Source: Microbacterium sp. UFMG61
GTDB lineage: Bacteria; Actinomycetota; Actinomycetes; Actinomycetales; Microbacteriaceae
Length of the DNA: 48,233 bases
NCBI RefSeq assembly: GCF_015354505.1
Contig: NZ_JACAFP010000016.1
Coordinates: forward strand, 1 to 48,233
Direction of reading: 5' to 3'
Shown here in pieces: positions 35,100-43,000 of the stretch (within the stretch, counting starts at the first letter, position 1; the number at the start of each line of letters is the position of its first letter). The position numbers and the translations under genes are program-made. The notes beneath the pieces are model-generated. The model was not told the origin of the DNA and did not search any database. It was given only the letters and a program-made list of their open reading frames with translations.

Positions 35100-37005
35100 G
35101 CAGGGTCGCCGCCAGGGCCGCGCATGCCGCGGGGGCATCGGCCATCGTCTGCAGGTAGACCACGTCGTAGCCGTCGCGTTCGGCGAGCTGAGCGACCTGA
35201 CGACGGGGATCCATGAGCACGAGCGTACCCGTCGTGAGCACCTCGCGAACGGCGCGGGCGACGCCCGCGTAGGGCTCGTTGCCGACCCCGAACATCGAGA
35301 CGAGACCGTCGTCGGAGAGCACGACCACGTGACGCTGGGCGTCGTCGCCCGCCGGCGGGAGGTTCGCATATCGGGCGGAGTACAGGTCGAGAGGGAACGA
35401 CGTCGACCGGCCGAAGAAGAGGGAGATCGCTGCGATGATCTCGTCCGGATCGCGGCCGAAACGCGGCATCCCCGCGACCTCGCCGGTGCCCGAGAAGCTC
35501 GTGACCCGCACGCGTCCGCCGCCGCGCAGGATCGACAGGGCGAGGATCGTGCCGGCCAGCACGGCGGGTGAGCCGCGATGCGGATGCGTCATCGACCCCG
35601 AGGAGTCGATGTAGAGGTCGAGTTCGAGGCTCGTCTCGCGCACGATCGGCTCGTCGTCGAGCTCGGAGCGGCGCCGCGTGGTCACGCCGGGGATCACCGC
35701 TCCCGACCGCATCGTGACGGGCCAGTCGATGTCGCCGAGGGCGTCGCCGACCTCCCACAGCTCGAGCGGCCCGGGGATGCCTCCGGTCGGGATCGACGGT
35801 GCGGGCCGTGTGTACGGCCGCACCCACGCCGAGGCCTCGTTGCGGTACCACGCGGCGACGACGGCGTCCTTGCCGCTGTCGCGGTAGAGCTGCAGCGTAC
35901 GCGCGAGAGTGAGACGCTGCCCGGCGCTCTGCTTCTTCTCGTCGATCGCATCGTCGGGGTCGGTCTCGTCGGCGCCGTCGCGCACGGTGCCCGGATGCCG
36001 CGGCAGATCGCCGCGCAGACGCTGATCGGCGAGGAGACGACCGAGCTCCGCGCCGGTCGGCGGGCGATCGTCGACACCGCACCCGACGGGAGGTTCGAGG
36101 GGCCACCCGCCGGCGGCATCCTGCTCGGCGAGGTACGGCGCCGCGATGACTCCGAACAGTGCCGCCCCCGACACCGGGTCGGTGCCGAAGGTGCGCACGG
36201 CGTCGGCCACCAGTGTCGCGTCGACCGGAGGGTTCGTGGCCGTCGCATCCGCGAGCTCTGCGGCGACGCGCGCGCGCTCCGCGCTCGCCTCACGCAGAAG
36301 TCGCTCCTTCTCGCGATGCTTCTCGGGGATCTCACTCAGCGGCGTCAACCGCTGAGTGAGCGGCCTCGCGATCGGACGGGCGGGCGGATCGGCCGGACAC
36401 AGCGTGCCCTGCGGAAGCTGCCACAGCAGCTCGTAGGCGCGGCAGTAGACCCACCAGAGACGATCGGCGCTGCCGGCGGGCGCGGGGTAGAGCGCACGCC
36501 CGAGCCGGACGATGCCCAGATCGCGGGTCGCGGTGGAGGATGCGCCTACCTCGAGGCGCTGCAGCTGCGCGAGACGGGTGTTGACGAGCAGATCGCTCCA
36601 CATGTTGCCGAGCCGCCGGGCGCCCTCGCCGGCATCGCGGCTCGGCGACACCGTCGTGATCGCCCTCGCCATCTGGTGATCGATCTTGAGCGCGTCGATG
36701 CGGGTGCTGGGGGCGAGCACGTGGTGACCGATCTCGTGCGCGAACATGCTCCACAGCTCGTCGCCGAGTCCGCGCTCGGCGAGATACTGCGGGTCCACGG
36801 TGACCGAGGGCGGAAAGCTGAACCACGCCGGAGCTCCGTGACGAGCGGCGGCACCGGGATGCATCCGTGGGTCATCGAGCCGCACCCGCCACAGGGTGAG
36901 CGCTCGCTCCCAGGCCTGCCGAGCCTCGTCGCCCAGCGGCGCCGGGGTCGACTCCGGCGCCGCTGACGCTGCGGCTCCGCGTTCGGACTCGGACTCGGCG
37001 CTCAC
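35092..37005 (-). CDS. HEXXH metallopeptidase-like plus VWA domain protein
   Basis: The 637-residue protein has an N-terminal region with a zinc-binding HEIGHH (residues 90-95) followed by NMWSDLLVNTRLAQ (about 134-147), resembling the putative metallopeptidase domains of DUF2201-type proteins. A long helical middle follows, and then a C-terminal VWA domain with a MIDAS motif DSSGS (467-471). It is the VWA partner expected for the MoxR ATPase encoded two genes upstream. GTG 37005 overlaps the previous stop as GTGA. No membrane segment is seen, so the complex is probably cytoplasmic. Protease activity is suggested but unproved. Confidence 0.85.
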   Translation of the reverse strand: MSAESESERGAAASAAPESTPAPLGDEARQAWERALTLWRVRLDDPRMHPGAAARHGAPAWFSFPPSVTVDPQYLAERGLGDELWSMFAHEIGHHVLAPSTRIDALKIDHQMARAITTVSPSRDAGEGARRLGNMWSDLLVNTRLAQLQRLEVGASSTATRDLGIVRLGRALYPAPAGSADRLWWVYCRAYELLWQLPQGTLCPADPPARPIARPLTQRLTPLSEIPEKHREKERLLREASAERARVAAELADATATNPPVDATLVADAVRTFGTDPVSGAALFGVIAAPYLAEQDAAGGWPLEPPVGCGVDDRPPTGAELGRLLADQRLRGDLPRHPGTVRDGADETDPDDAIDEKKQSAGQRLTLARTLQLYRDSGKDAVVAAWYRNEASAWVRPYTRPAPSIPTGGIPGPLELWEVGDALGDIDWPVTMRSGAVIPGVTTRRRSELDDEPIVRETSLELDLYIDSSGSMTHPHRGSPAVLAGTILALSILRGGGRVRVTSFSGTGEVAGMPRFGRDPDEIIAAISLFFGRSTSFPLDLYSARYANLPPAGDDAQRHVVVLSDDGLVSMFGVGNEPYAGVARAVREVLTTGTLVLMDPRRQVAQLAERDGYDVVYLQTMADAPAACAALAATLHG

Positions 37006-37676
37006 GCGCCCTCCCGCACGTGCACCCACGCGAGATGCGTGTCGGGGCCGATCACCACCGTCACGCCGTCATGCACCGCGGGTGCCGTCTCGGGCTCCTC
37101 TGCGAGCACCGCGAGTCGTGAGCCCCAGGCGTCGGCGTCGAGGCGCCACCAGGTGCCCGCGACGAGAAACGCGAAGGCTCCGGGGTCGGTGAGGTGCTCG
37201 ATGCGCTCGGGGGGACGGATCCAGGCGCCGCCGAGGCCGCGGAACCCGCCGACGGCCAGCACGTATCCCCGCTGGTCGGCGCGGCCCGGCCACCAGAACC
37301 GGTCGCTCTGCTGGCGACGGAGAAAGTGATCGAGCTGGTCGACGCCGATCCCGAGTGCCGCGGCGGCCGCCACGCGCGCGTCGGCGGTCGGCAGCGCGCC
37401 GAGTCTGGCCAGCGCATCGCCGCGGAGGCCGAGCGCACCGGCACGCCAGGCCGCGATGGCGACGAGGTCGAGCGCACGGTCCCTGTCGTCGAGTGCTGAC
37501 GGGTCTGCGGCGACGCCCGCCCCGAGCGCTCGTGTGAACAGCTCGGAATCGCCGTGCGCCTGCGAGACCGACATCGCGGCGAGCGCGGCGTCGAGTCCGA
37601 CGGAGGAGAGGTCAGGCAGTGCCGCCGGGGCGAAGGGAGCCGGCGCATTCGCCAGCTGCACGGGGAGGCCCCTCAC
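37002..37676 (-). CDS. Unknown protein between MoxR and VWA genes
   Basis: The 224-residue protein has a helical N-terminal half and a beta-rich C-terminal half containing many Trp and Gly residues (RFWWPGRADQRGYVLAVGGFR, first part; GTWWRLDADAWG). I do not recognise the family. GTG 37676 overlaps the MoxR stop as GTGA and its stop overlaps the VWA start. Its strict coupling to both suggests it is a dedicated partner of the MoxR/VWA complex, perhaps the analogue of the bpX-type subunits in MoxR-VWA ternary systems; that comparison is inference only. Confidence 0.75.
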   Translation of the reverse strand: MRGLPVQLANAPAPFAPAALPDLSSVGLDAALAAMSVSQAHGDSELFTRALGAGVAADPSALDDRDRALDLVAIAAWRAGALGLRGDALARLGALPTADARVAAAAALGIGVDQLDHFLRRQQSDRFWWPGRADQRGYVLAVGGFRGLGGAWIRPPERIEHLTDPGAFAFLVAGTWWRLDADAWGSRLAVLAEEPETAPAVHDGVTVVIGPDTHLAWVHVREGA

Positions 37677-39259
37677 CCGCGCATCTCCTGCCAGCGCACG
37701 TAGGCGGTGTAGCGCTGGTGCAGGTACTTCAGCGCGATGACGTCGTCGAAGTCGCGACCGTAGAGCTTGCCGACCGTGGCGATGCGGCGCAGCTGCGCTT
37801 CGACGGCCGTGACCCGCCGCGAGGCCTCGAGGGCGGAGACGCCGTCGAGTCCCCGATCGAACTCGGCGAGCAGCGCGGCGACCTCGTCATCGGCATCGCG
37901 TCCGAGCGAGTCGTACTGTCGGCACGACTGCGCGAACAGATCGGCCAGCCAGCTCACCGTGTCCGTGCTGAGTTCGCGCTCCGCGCCCACGTCGAAGCGC
38001 GGGTGGGTGGCGTTCGGCAGCAGCTTGCCGCGCAGCACGAAGGGCAGCACCGCGGCCACGTCGTCGAGCTCGACGGCATCCACGCCGCGGAACCACGCCA
38101 TCGCCTTGGAGTAGAGGATCAGGGTCTGCAGCGCCCGCACCGACAGCCCGTTGCGGGTCTGGGCACCGAGGTCGACGTCGAGGTCGGCGCCGCTGTTGGC
38201 CTCGATGACCTCGCCGACGCGGCCGCCCGCCGTCGTCACCACGTCCTTCGTGCGGTACTCGAACCGGCGTCCGCCGTGCTGCACGAACTCGAAGTGGCTG
38301 AGGAAGAACCGCAGGCGGTCGCGCACCGCATCCGGAATCGGCACCGTGCGGATGGCCGCTCGCATCTCCGACTGCTGCGCCGCGTCGAAGGCGAGCTCAG
38401 CGGGCAGATGCTCCTCGGGCTTCTCCCCCGCCTCGACCCGGGTGATCAGCTCGTCGAAGAAGCGACTGTTGAATCCGGCCGCCTGCACCGTGACGTCCAT
38501 GCGATCGCGCAGGGCCTGGATCACCGGGAACGTGCCGCCGCCGGCATCGTCGTTCGCGGTGAAGAACCAGCTCTCCACTCCCCCGTCCGGCGCGGTGCGG
38601 CGCATCTGATCATGGCTCTCGACGTACCCCTCGGCCACCATCGTCAGCAGCGCGGACTGCGTCTTGGTGGGGATGCGGTTGTACTCGTCGATGATCTTGA
38701 CGGGCAGGCCGAGCCACTCGCGCCAGGCGATGCGGATGTCGGACAGCCGCTCCGCGCCGACCAGATCGCGCGGAAGCGGGATGCCGACGAGATCGCTGAC
38801 GGTCAGCTGCGGCTGCCCCTGCTGCACGGCGCGCCGCACGTCGTCGGATGCGGTGCCCGCGAGCACGCCCATGAGCACCGCCACCGTGGTCTTGCCGCGC
38901 CCCGGACCGCCGATCAGCAGGCACTTGCCGCCCACCGCGAACGTCAGCAGCGGCACGAGCACGTTCGACGAGAACGACGCCTGCGTCGGCAGCGACACCG
39001 TCGCTCCGGCATCGCCCAGCTCGATCGAGAGCGGCTCGCCGTGCGAGAACTCCATGTCGTAGTAGGGCGAGATCACCGCACGGTTCACGATCCAGTAGTA
39101 GACCTGGCGGAGTCTCTCGTCGAGAGGGACGGTGCTGGCCTCGGCGGGCCGGAAGAGGTCTTCCGCGGTCAGCTCGCGGACGCCGAGCCCGGTGCCGGGG
39201 TTCGTGGGCGACGAAGAGACTCTGCTCCACCGATCCGGCCTGTTCCCGCGCTCTGGCAT
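37673..39259 (-). CDS. MoxR-family AAA+ ATPase
   Basis: The 528-residue protein has Walker A GGPGRGKTT (117-125), Walker B KIIDEYNR (188-195), a sensor 1-like TAND (234-237) and an arginine-containing SRFFDEL segment. MoxR ATPases act with VWA proteins as remodelling chaperones, often for metal insertion. It is longer than typical MoxR (about 330), with an extended C-terminal helical region. ATG 39259 has AGGATGAG upstream; ATG 39268 overlaps the nadR stop as ATGA and is also possible. Confidence 0.9.
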   Translation of the reverse strand: MPERGNRPDRWSRVSSSPTNPGTGLGVRELTAEDLFRPAEASTVPLDERLRQVYYWIVNRAVISPYYDMEFSHGEPLSIELGDAGATVSLPTQASFSSNVLVPLLTFAVGGKCLLIGGPGRGKTTVAVLMGVLAGTASDDVRRAVQQGQPQLTVSDLVGIPLPRDLVGAERLSDIRIAWREWLGLPVKIIDEYNRIPTKTQSALLTMVAEGYVESHDQMRRTAPDGGVESWFFTANDDAGGGTFPVIQALRDRMDVTVQAAGFNSRFFDELITRVEAGEKPEEHLPAELAFDAAQQSEMRAAIRTVPIPDAVRDRLRFFLSHFEFVQHGGRRFEYRTKDVVTTAGGRVGEVIEANSGADLDVDLGAQTRNGLSVRALQTLILYSKAMAWFRGVDAVELDDVAAVLPFVLRGKLLPNATHPRFDVGAERELSTDTVSWLADLFAQSCRQYDSLGRDADDEVAALLAEFDRGLDGVSALEASRRVTAVEAQLRRIATVGKLYGRDFDDVIALKYLHQRYTAYVRWQEMRG

Positions 39260-39264
39260 GCGTC

Positions 39265-40335
39265 TCATCCTAACGACGAGGCCTCGGCGTCCCGCTGCAG
39301 TGCGCGCTGCTCGTCGACGGGTCGCGCCTCGAGCGGCACGGCGAACCGCAGGTGTGCGGCCAGGAGCGGTTCGAGAGCGGATGCCGCGGCGTCCACCCGT
39401 TCGGAGACACCGCCACGCACCTCGATCCATGGCACCGGCTGCGCCGCGAGCACGTCGCGGAAGCGCTGCTGCATGTCGTGCCGGATGTGCTCGCCGTCGC
39501 GCATGCCGTCCTGCACGAACGGGATCTCGTCACCCGTGAGCACGTAGAGCAGCGGCCGGTGCGCGTCGGCGGCGTCGAAGAGACGCCGTGCGCTCGCGCC
39601 GACGTAGCGCTCGTGCCACAACGCGGTCGCGAGGACATCGGTGTCGCACACGAGCACCGGAACCGGCACCTCGCGCCGTGCCTGCCGCTCGAGCGCGATC
39701 TGCCGGTCGACGATCAGGTCGAACTCGGGGCTCTGCCACGGCGCGTCGAGCCCGCCCTCGCGCGTGACCGAGTGCTCGCGACCGTACTCCGGCACCCACA
39801 ACGTGCCGAGCCTGTCGGCGAGAGCCTCGGCGAGCGTGGTCGAGCCCGTCGACTCGGCGCCCAGCACCACGACACGCGCCGTGAGCCAGGCGCGCACCGC
39901 GGGCGCGAGTTCGTGCCAGTTCCCGGCGACATCCGCGCGGATGGCCGTGCCGGAGATCGGGTTGATCCGTCGCCCCTCATCGACCTGCACCCAGCGCGCG
40001 TCGAGCCGTCGGGCGAGCTCGCCGCCGTATGCGTCGCACGAGAAGACGGTGTCGACGGGTCCGTCGAGCAGCGCCTCGATCACCGCCATGTGCTCATCCC
40101 ACGCCGACTCCGAGTCGAAGTCGACCGGGGCGTCGTCCATCGCGGCGGCGACGCGCACTCCGGGGTGCGACTCGCGGATCCAGTCGGCTCGCACGTCGAG
40201 AGGGATGGACTCGACCGACGCGCCCAGCACCTGCACCGTGACGCGATCGCTCAGCCGCTGCGCCTGGCGGATCAGATGCGAATGCCCGCTATGGAAGGGA
40301 TAGAACTTCCCGAGGACGAGTCCGTGACCGCTCAT
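39265..40335 (-). CDS. nadR: NadR-like NMN adenylyltransferase / ribosylnicotinamide kinase
   Basis: The 356-residue protein joins an N-terminal nucleotidyltransferase domain (GKFYPFHSGHSHL, with the HxGH motif) and a C-terminal P-loop kinase domain (GAESTGSTTLAEAL, about residue 158). It should phosphorylate nicotinamide riboside to NMN and adenylate it to NAD. It lacks an N-terminal helix-turn-helix regulatory domain, unlike enterobacterial NadR. ATG 40335 overlaps the pnuC stop as ATGA, and the stop lies next to the MoxR start. Confidence 0.92.
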   Translation of the reverse strand: MSGHGLVLGKFYPFHSGHSHLIRQAQRLSDRVTVQVLGASVESIPLDVRADWIRESHPGVRVAAAMDDAPVDFDSESAWDEHMAVIEALLDGPVDTVFSCDAYGGELARRLDARWVQVDEGRRINPISGTAIRADVAGNWHELAPAVRAWLTARVVVLGAESTGSTTLAEALADRLGTLWVPEYGREHSVTREGGLDAPWQSPEFDLIVDRQIALERQARREVPVPVLVCDTDVLATALWHERYVGASARRLFDAADAHRPLLYVLTGDEIPFVQDGMRDGEHIRHDMQQRFRDVLAAQPVPWIEVRGGVSERVDAAASALEPLLAAHLRFAVPLEARPVDEQRALQRDAEASSLG

Positions 40336-40943
40336 GCGGGGGCGGTCGCCGCATCCGGCGCTCCGGCGAGCTCATCGCTCGCGGCCCGCCGCCAGGATCG
40401 GTAGCCGATCACGCACAGTCCGATGAAGAGCAGATAGAGCGCCGCGATGACCCACAGGCCTGCGGCGATCGAAAGACCGACGAACGCGATGTCGACGCAG
40501 ATCCAGACGAACCAGTTCTCGATCCACTTGCGGTTCAGCATGTACTGCGCCACGAGGCTCGCGGCGGTCGTCGCGGCATCCGCGATCGCGACCTGCGAGT
40601 CGGTGAACGTCGTGAGCACCCAGACCAGCACGACGGTGCCCACGACCGCGGCGAGCGCGAGCCACGGCCATGCCCGACTCGGAGTGCGCGCGACGTACGT
40701 GCGGCTCTGCTCGGCGCCGCGGGTCCAGCGCCACCAGCCGTGCACACCCATGAGCAGGTACACCACCTGCAGCGCCGATGAGGCGTAGAGCCCCGCGCCG
40801 ATGAACACGATGAACAGCACGACGTTGTTCGCGATGCCGATCGGATAGTTCCACACGTTGCGGCGGCCCGCCAGCCAGACGCACACGGCGCCTGTCACGA
40901 AGCCGAGCACCTGGGGCCACTCGGTCTGGAGCCACTCGAGCAC
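40332..40943 (-). CDS. pnuC: PnuC-family nicotinamide riboside transporter
   Basis: The 203-residue membrane protein has about seven hydrophobic segments and PnuC motifs: WLAGRRNVWNYPIGIANN, WWRWTRG and the C-terminal NWFVWICVDI. It imports nicotinamide riboside by facilitated diffusion, trapped by NadR phosphorylation; the two genes overlap by ATGA. GTG 40943 lies nine bases after the murB stop, so it is probably in the murB transcript. Confidence 0.94.
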   Translation of the reverse strand: MLEWLQTEWPQVLGFVTGAVCVWLAGRRNVWNYPIGIANNVVLFIVFIGAGLYASSALQVVYLLMGVHGWWRWTRGAEQSRTYVARTPSRAWPWLALAAVVGTVVLVWVLTTFTDSQVAIADAATTAASLVAQYMLNRKWIENWFVWICVDIAFVGLSIAAGLWVIAALYLLFIGLCVIGYRSWRRAASDELAGAPDAATAPA

Positions 40944-40952
40944 TAGCGGGCC

Positions 40953-42098
40953 CTACAGTTCGACGCCGAGCAGCACCGGTTCGGGCTGCAGCACCAGACC
41001 GAACTCGGAGTGGACGCGGCTCTGGATGAAGCGTGCGAGCTCCGAGACCTCCGCGGCCGTGGCCCCGCCCCGGTTGGTCAGAGCGAGCGCGTGCTTGGTC
41101 GACACCGAGGCGCGCGAACGCGGCAGCGTGAAGCCCTTGCGGATGCCGGCGTGCTCGATCAGCCAGGCGGCGCTCACCTTGACATCGGGCGCCTCCGTCT
41201 TCGAGGTCGGAACGAGTCCGTCGTATGACGCGAGCGGGATCACCGTGACGGCGTCGAGGTCGGGAGCCACGGGCCAGCGCGGGCACTCGGGCGGCAGCGC
41301 ACGAGCGACGACCTCGGGCACGATCGCGTTCTGGAAGAACGAGCCGACGCTGTGCGTGTCGGGATCGTCGTCATCGAGCAGCATCCCCTTGGACGCGCGG
41401 GTGGCGAGGATGCGCTCGCGTACCCAGGTCAGCGGCACGGGGGCGTCGGAGTCGAGTCCCAGGGCGCGTCGCAGCTGCTCACCGCGCACGACGCGCTCAC
41501 CGGCGACGAGCAGATCGACCGTGACCGAGAGGATCACCGCGCGGCGCTCGGGCACGCTGCCGTAGTGGTGCTTCAGCACCGAGGTGCGGAAGCCGAGTCC
41601 CAGATCGGATGCCGGAACCACCGAGACCTCGCCCGTGTTCTCGTCGATGAGCTCGACCTCGACCAGGGTCTCCTGGATCTCCTGCCCGTACGCACCGATG
41701 TTCTGCACGGGCGATGCGCCGACCGTGCCGGGGATGCCGCTCATGGCCTCGAGCCCCGCGTAGCCGTGCTCGACCGCGTAGGCGACCAGGTCGTCCCAGC
41801 CGTGCCCGGCCTGCACGCGCAGGCGGATGCGGCCGTCATGGGGCGAGGGCAGCTCCTCGATCCCCCGGGTGAGCACGCGGATCACGGTGCCGTCGAACGT
41901 CTCGTCGCCGACGAACAGGTTCGAGCCGCCGCCGAGGACGAACCACTCGTCACCGCGCGCCCAGACGTCGCGCAGTGCGGCGACGAGCTCGTCGGTCGTC
42001 GTGGCATCCAGCATCCGCTCCGGTGCACCGCCGGTGCGCAGGGTCGTCAGCGTCGAGAGCCGCAGCGGCTCGATCTCGTGCAGCAGGGCGTCGCTCAT
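40953..42098 (-). CDS. murB: UDP-N-acetylenolpyruvoylglucosamine reductase
   Basis: The enzyme reduces UDP-GlcNAc-enolpyruvate to UDP-MurNAc with NADPH in peptidoglycan synthesis. The 381-residue product has the FAD-binding LGGGSNLFV, the GLEAMSGIPGTVGASPVQNIGAYG block (first part), a SVGSFFQNAIV segment (catalytic Ser) and a C-terminal HSEFGLVLQPE (catalytic Glu). ATG 42098 overlaps the dehydratase stop (TGATG). It is essential in most bacteria. Confidence 0.96.
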   Translation of the reverse strand: MSDALLHEIEPLRLSTLTTLRTGGAPERMLDATTTDELVAALRDVWARGDEWFVLGGGSNLFVGDETFDGTVIRVLTRGIEELPSPHDGRIRLRVQAGHGWDDLVAYAVEHGYAGLEAMSGIPGTVGASPVQNIGAYGQEIQETLVEVELIDENTGEVSVVPASDLGLGFRTSVLKHHYGSVPERRAVILSVTVDLLVAGERVVRGEQLRRALGLDSDAPVPLTWVRERILATRASKGMLLDDDDPDTHSVGSFFQNAIVPEVVARALPPECPRWPVAPDLDAVTVIPLASYDGLVPTSKTEAPDVKVSAAWLIEHAGIRKGFTLPRSRASVSTKHALALTNRGGATAAEVSELARFIQSRVHSEFGLVLQPEPVLLGVEL

Positions 42099-42496
42099 CA
42101 GGCGGCGATGCGCAGCTGCGCCTTGACGAGCACGGTGGTCTCGCCGAACGTGACCTTGAGGTCGACGCGCTTGGCCGTCTCGTCGACCGCACCCACGGTC
42201 GCGACCACGTGCAGGTCGGCACCGTTCTCGGGGTCGACGACGACCGGCTTCGTGAAGCGGACGCCGTAGTCGAGGATGCGCGTGCCGGGCTCGAGTGCCG
42301 CGACGACCACCGACGAGGCGATGCCCATCGTGAGCATGCCGTGCGCGAGCACGCCGGGCAGCCCCACGGCGGCGGCGACGTCGTCACGGTAGTGGATCGG
42401 GTTGAAGTCGCCCGAGGCGCCGGCGTAGCGCACCAGGGACTCGCGCGTGAGGTGGACGGTGCGCTCGGCGATCACGTCTCCGACGGCGTACGGCAT
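42098..42496 (-). CDS. MaoC-family dehydratase (HadB-like)
   Basis: The 132-residue hotdog protein carries the hydratase 2 motif with catalytic Asp and His (YAGASGDFNPIHYRDD) and LPGVLAHGMLTMG. With the preceding gene it forms a HadA-HadB-like pair of (3R)-hydroxyacyl dehydratase subunits, as in mycobacteria. Start codon ATG 42496 overlaps the previous stop (TGATG); the adjacent GTG 42499 is also possible. Confidence 0.92.
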   Translation of the reverse strand: MPYAVGDVIAERTVHLTRESLVRYAGASGDFNPIHYRDDVAAAVGLPGVLAHGMLTMGIASSVVVAALEPGTRILDYGVRFTKPVVVDPENGADLHVVATVGAVDETAKRVDLKVTFGETTVLVKAQLRIAA

Positions 42497-42963
42497 CACT
42501 CGGCTCCCTCTTCTGCGCTGTCGTCCGCACCGACCAGCAGCACGCTGGTGGCGGTCACGACGTGCTCGCCCTCGGCATCCGTGATCTGAGCCTCGCTCGT
42601 GATCATGGCGTTATTGCCCATCATGCGGATGCCGGTGACGCGCAGCTGCCCCGTGAGCTCGTCGCCCGCGACGATCGGCCGGGTGTACGAGAACTTCTGC
42701 TCGGCGTGGATCGTGCGTGCGAGCACGATGCCCGAGTCGGGCTCGGCGAGCAGCTGCTGCAGGGTGTGGTCCTGGATGACCATCGCGAAGGTCGGGGGCG
42801 CCACGACGTCGGCGAAGCCCGCTGCCCGAGCGGCCTCGACATCGGTGTGCTGCGGAGCGTCGGCGAAGACGGCACGCGCGAACTCGCGCACCTTCTCGCG
42901 GCCGACGAGGTAGGGGGTCGTCGGCGGGAACTCCCGGCCGACCAGATCTTGGTTCACTGCCAC
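42496..42963 (-). CDS. MaoC-like N-terminal dehydratase (HadA-like)
   Basis: The 155-residue hotdog protein (DLVGREFPPTTPYLVGREKVREFARA at the start, first part; VVAPPTFAMVIQD; GEQ-less HAEQKFSYTRPI) matches the non-catalytic HadA/HadC-type partner of MaoC dehydratases. GTG 42963 begins six bases after a TAGGAT -10 box, implying a leaderless mRNA; a GTG at 42957 with GAGGG six bases before it is an alternative. It appears to be the first gene of the ten-gene transcript ending at 33119. Confidence 0.88.
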   Translation of the reverse strand: MAVNQDLVGREFPPTTPYLVGREKVREFARAVFADAPQHTDVEAARAAGFADVVAPPTFAMVIQDHTLQQLLAEPDSGIVLARTIHAEQKFSYTRPIVAGDELTGQLRVTGIRMMGNNAMITSEAQITDAEGEHVVTATSVLLVGADDSAEEGAE

Positions 42964-42982
42964 CCCTCGATCCTATCGAGGG
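42964..42982. promoter_or_regulatory. Promoter of the hadA-to-ligase operon within an inverted repeat
   Basis: On the minus strand TAGGAT (42975-42970) is a -10 box six bases before the hadA GTG. It lies inside a perfect 7-bp inverted repeat (CCCTCGA 42964-42970; TCGAGGG 42976-42982). The repeat could be an operator, or a hairpin masking the GAGGG used by the internal GTG. Confidence 0.5.
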
Positions 42983-43000
42983 ATGGCGGTGAACCTGCCC

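Noticed and set aside
33119..36106. A single 995-residue minus-strand protein
   Set aside because: Its first half is a shadow of the VWA gene and the 202-residue gene; only the part from GTG 34498 has adenylate-forming motifs, so the gene is taken as 33119-34498.
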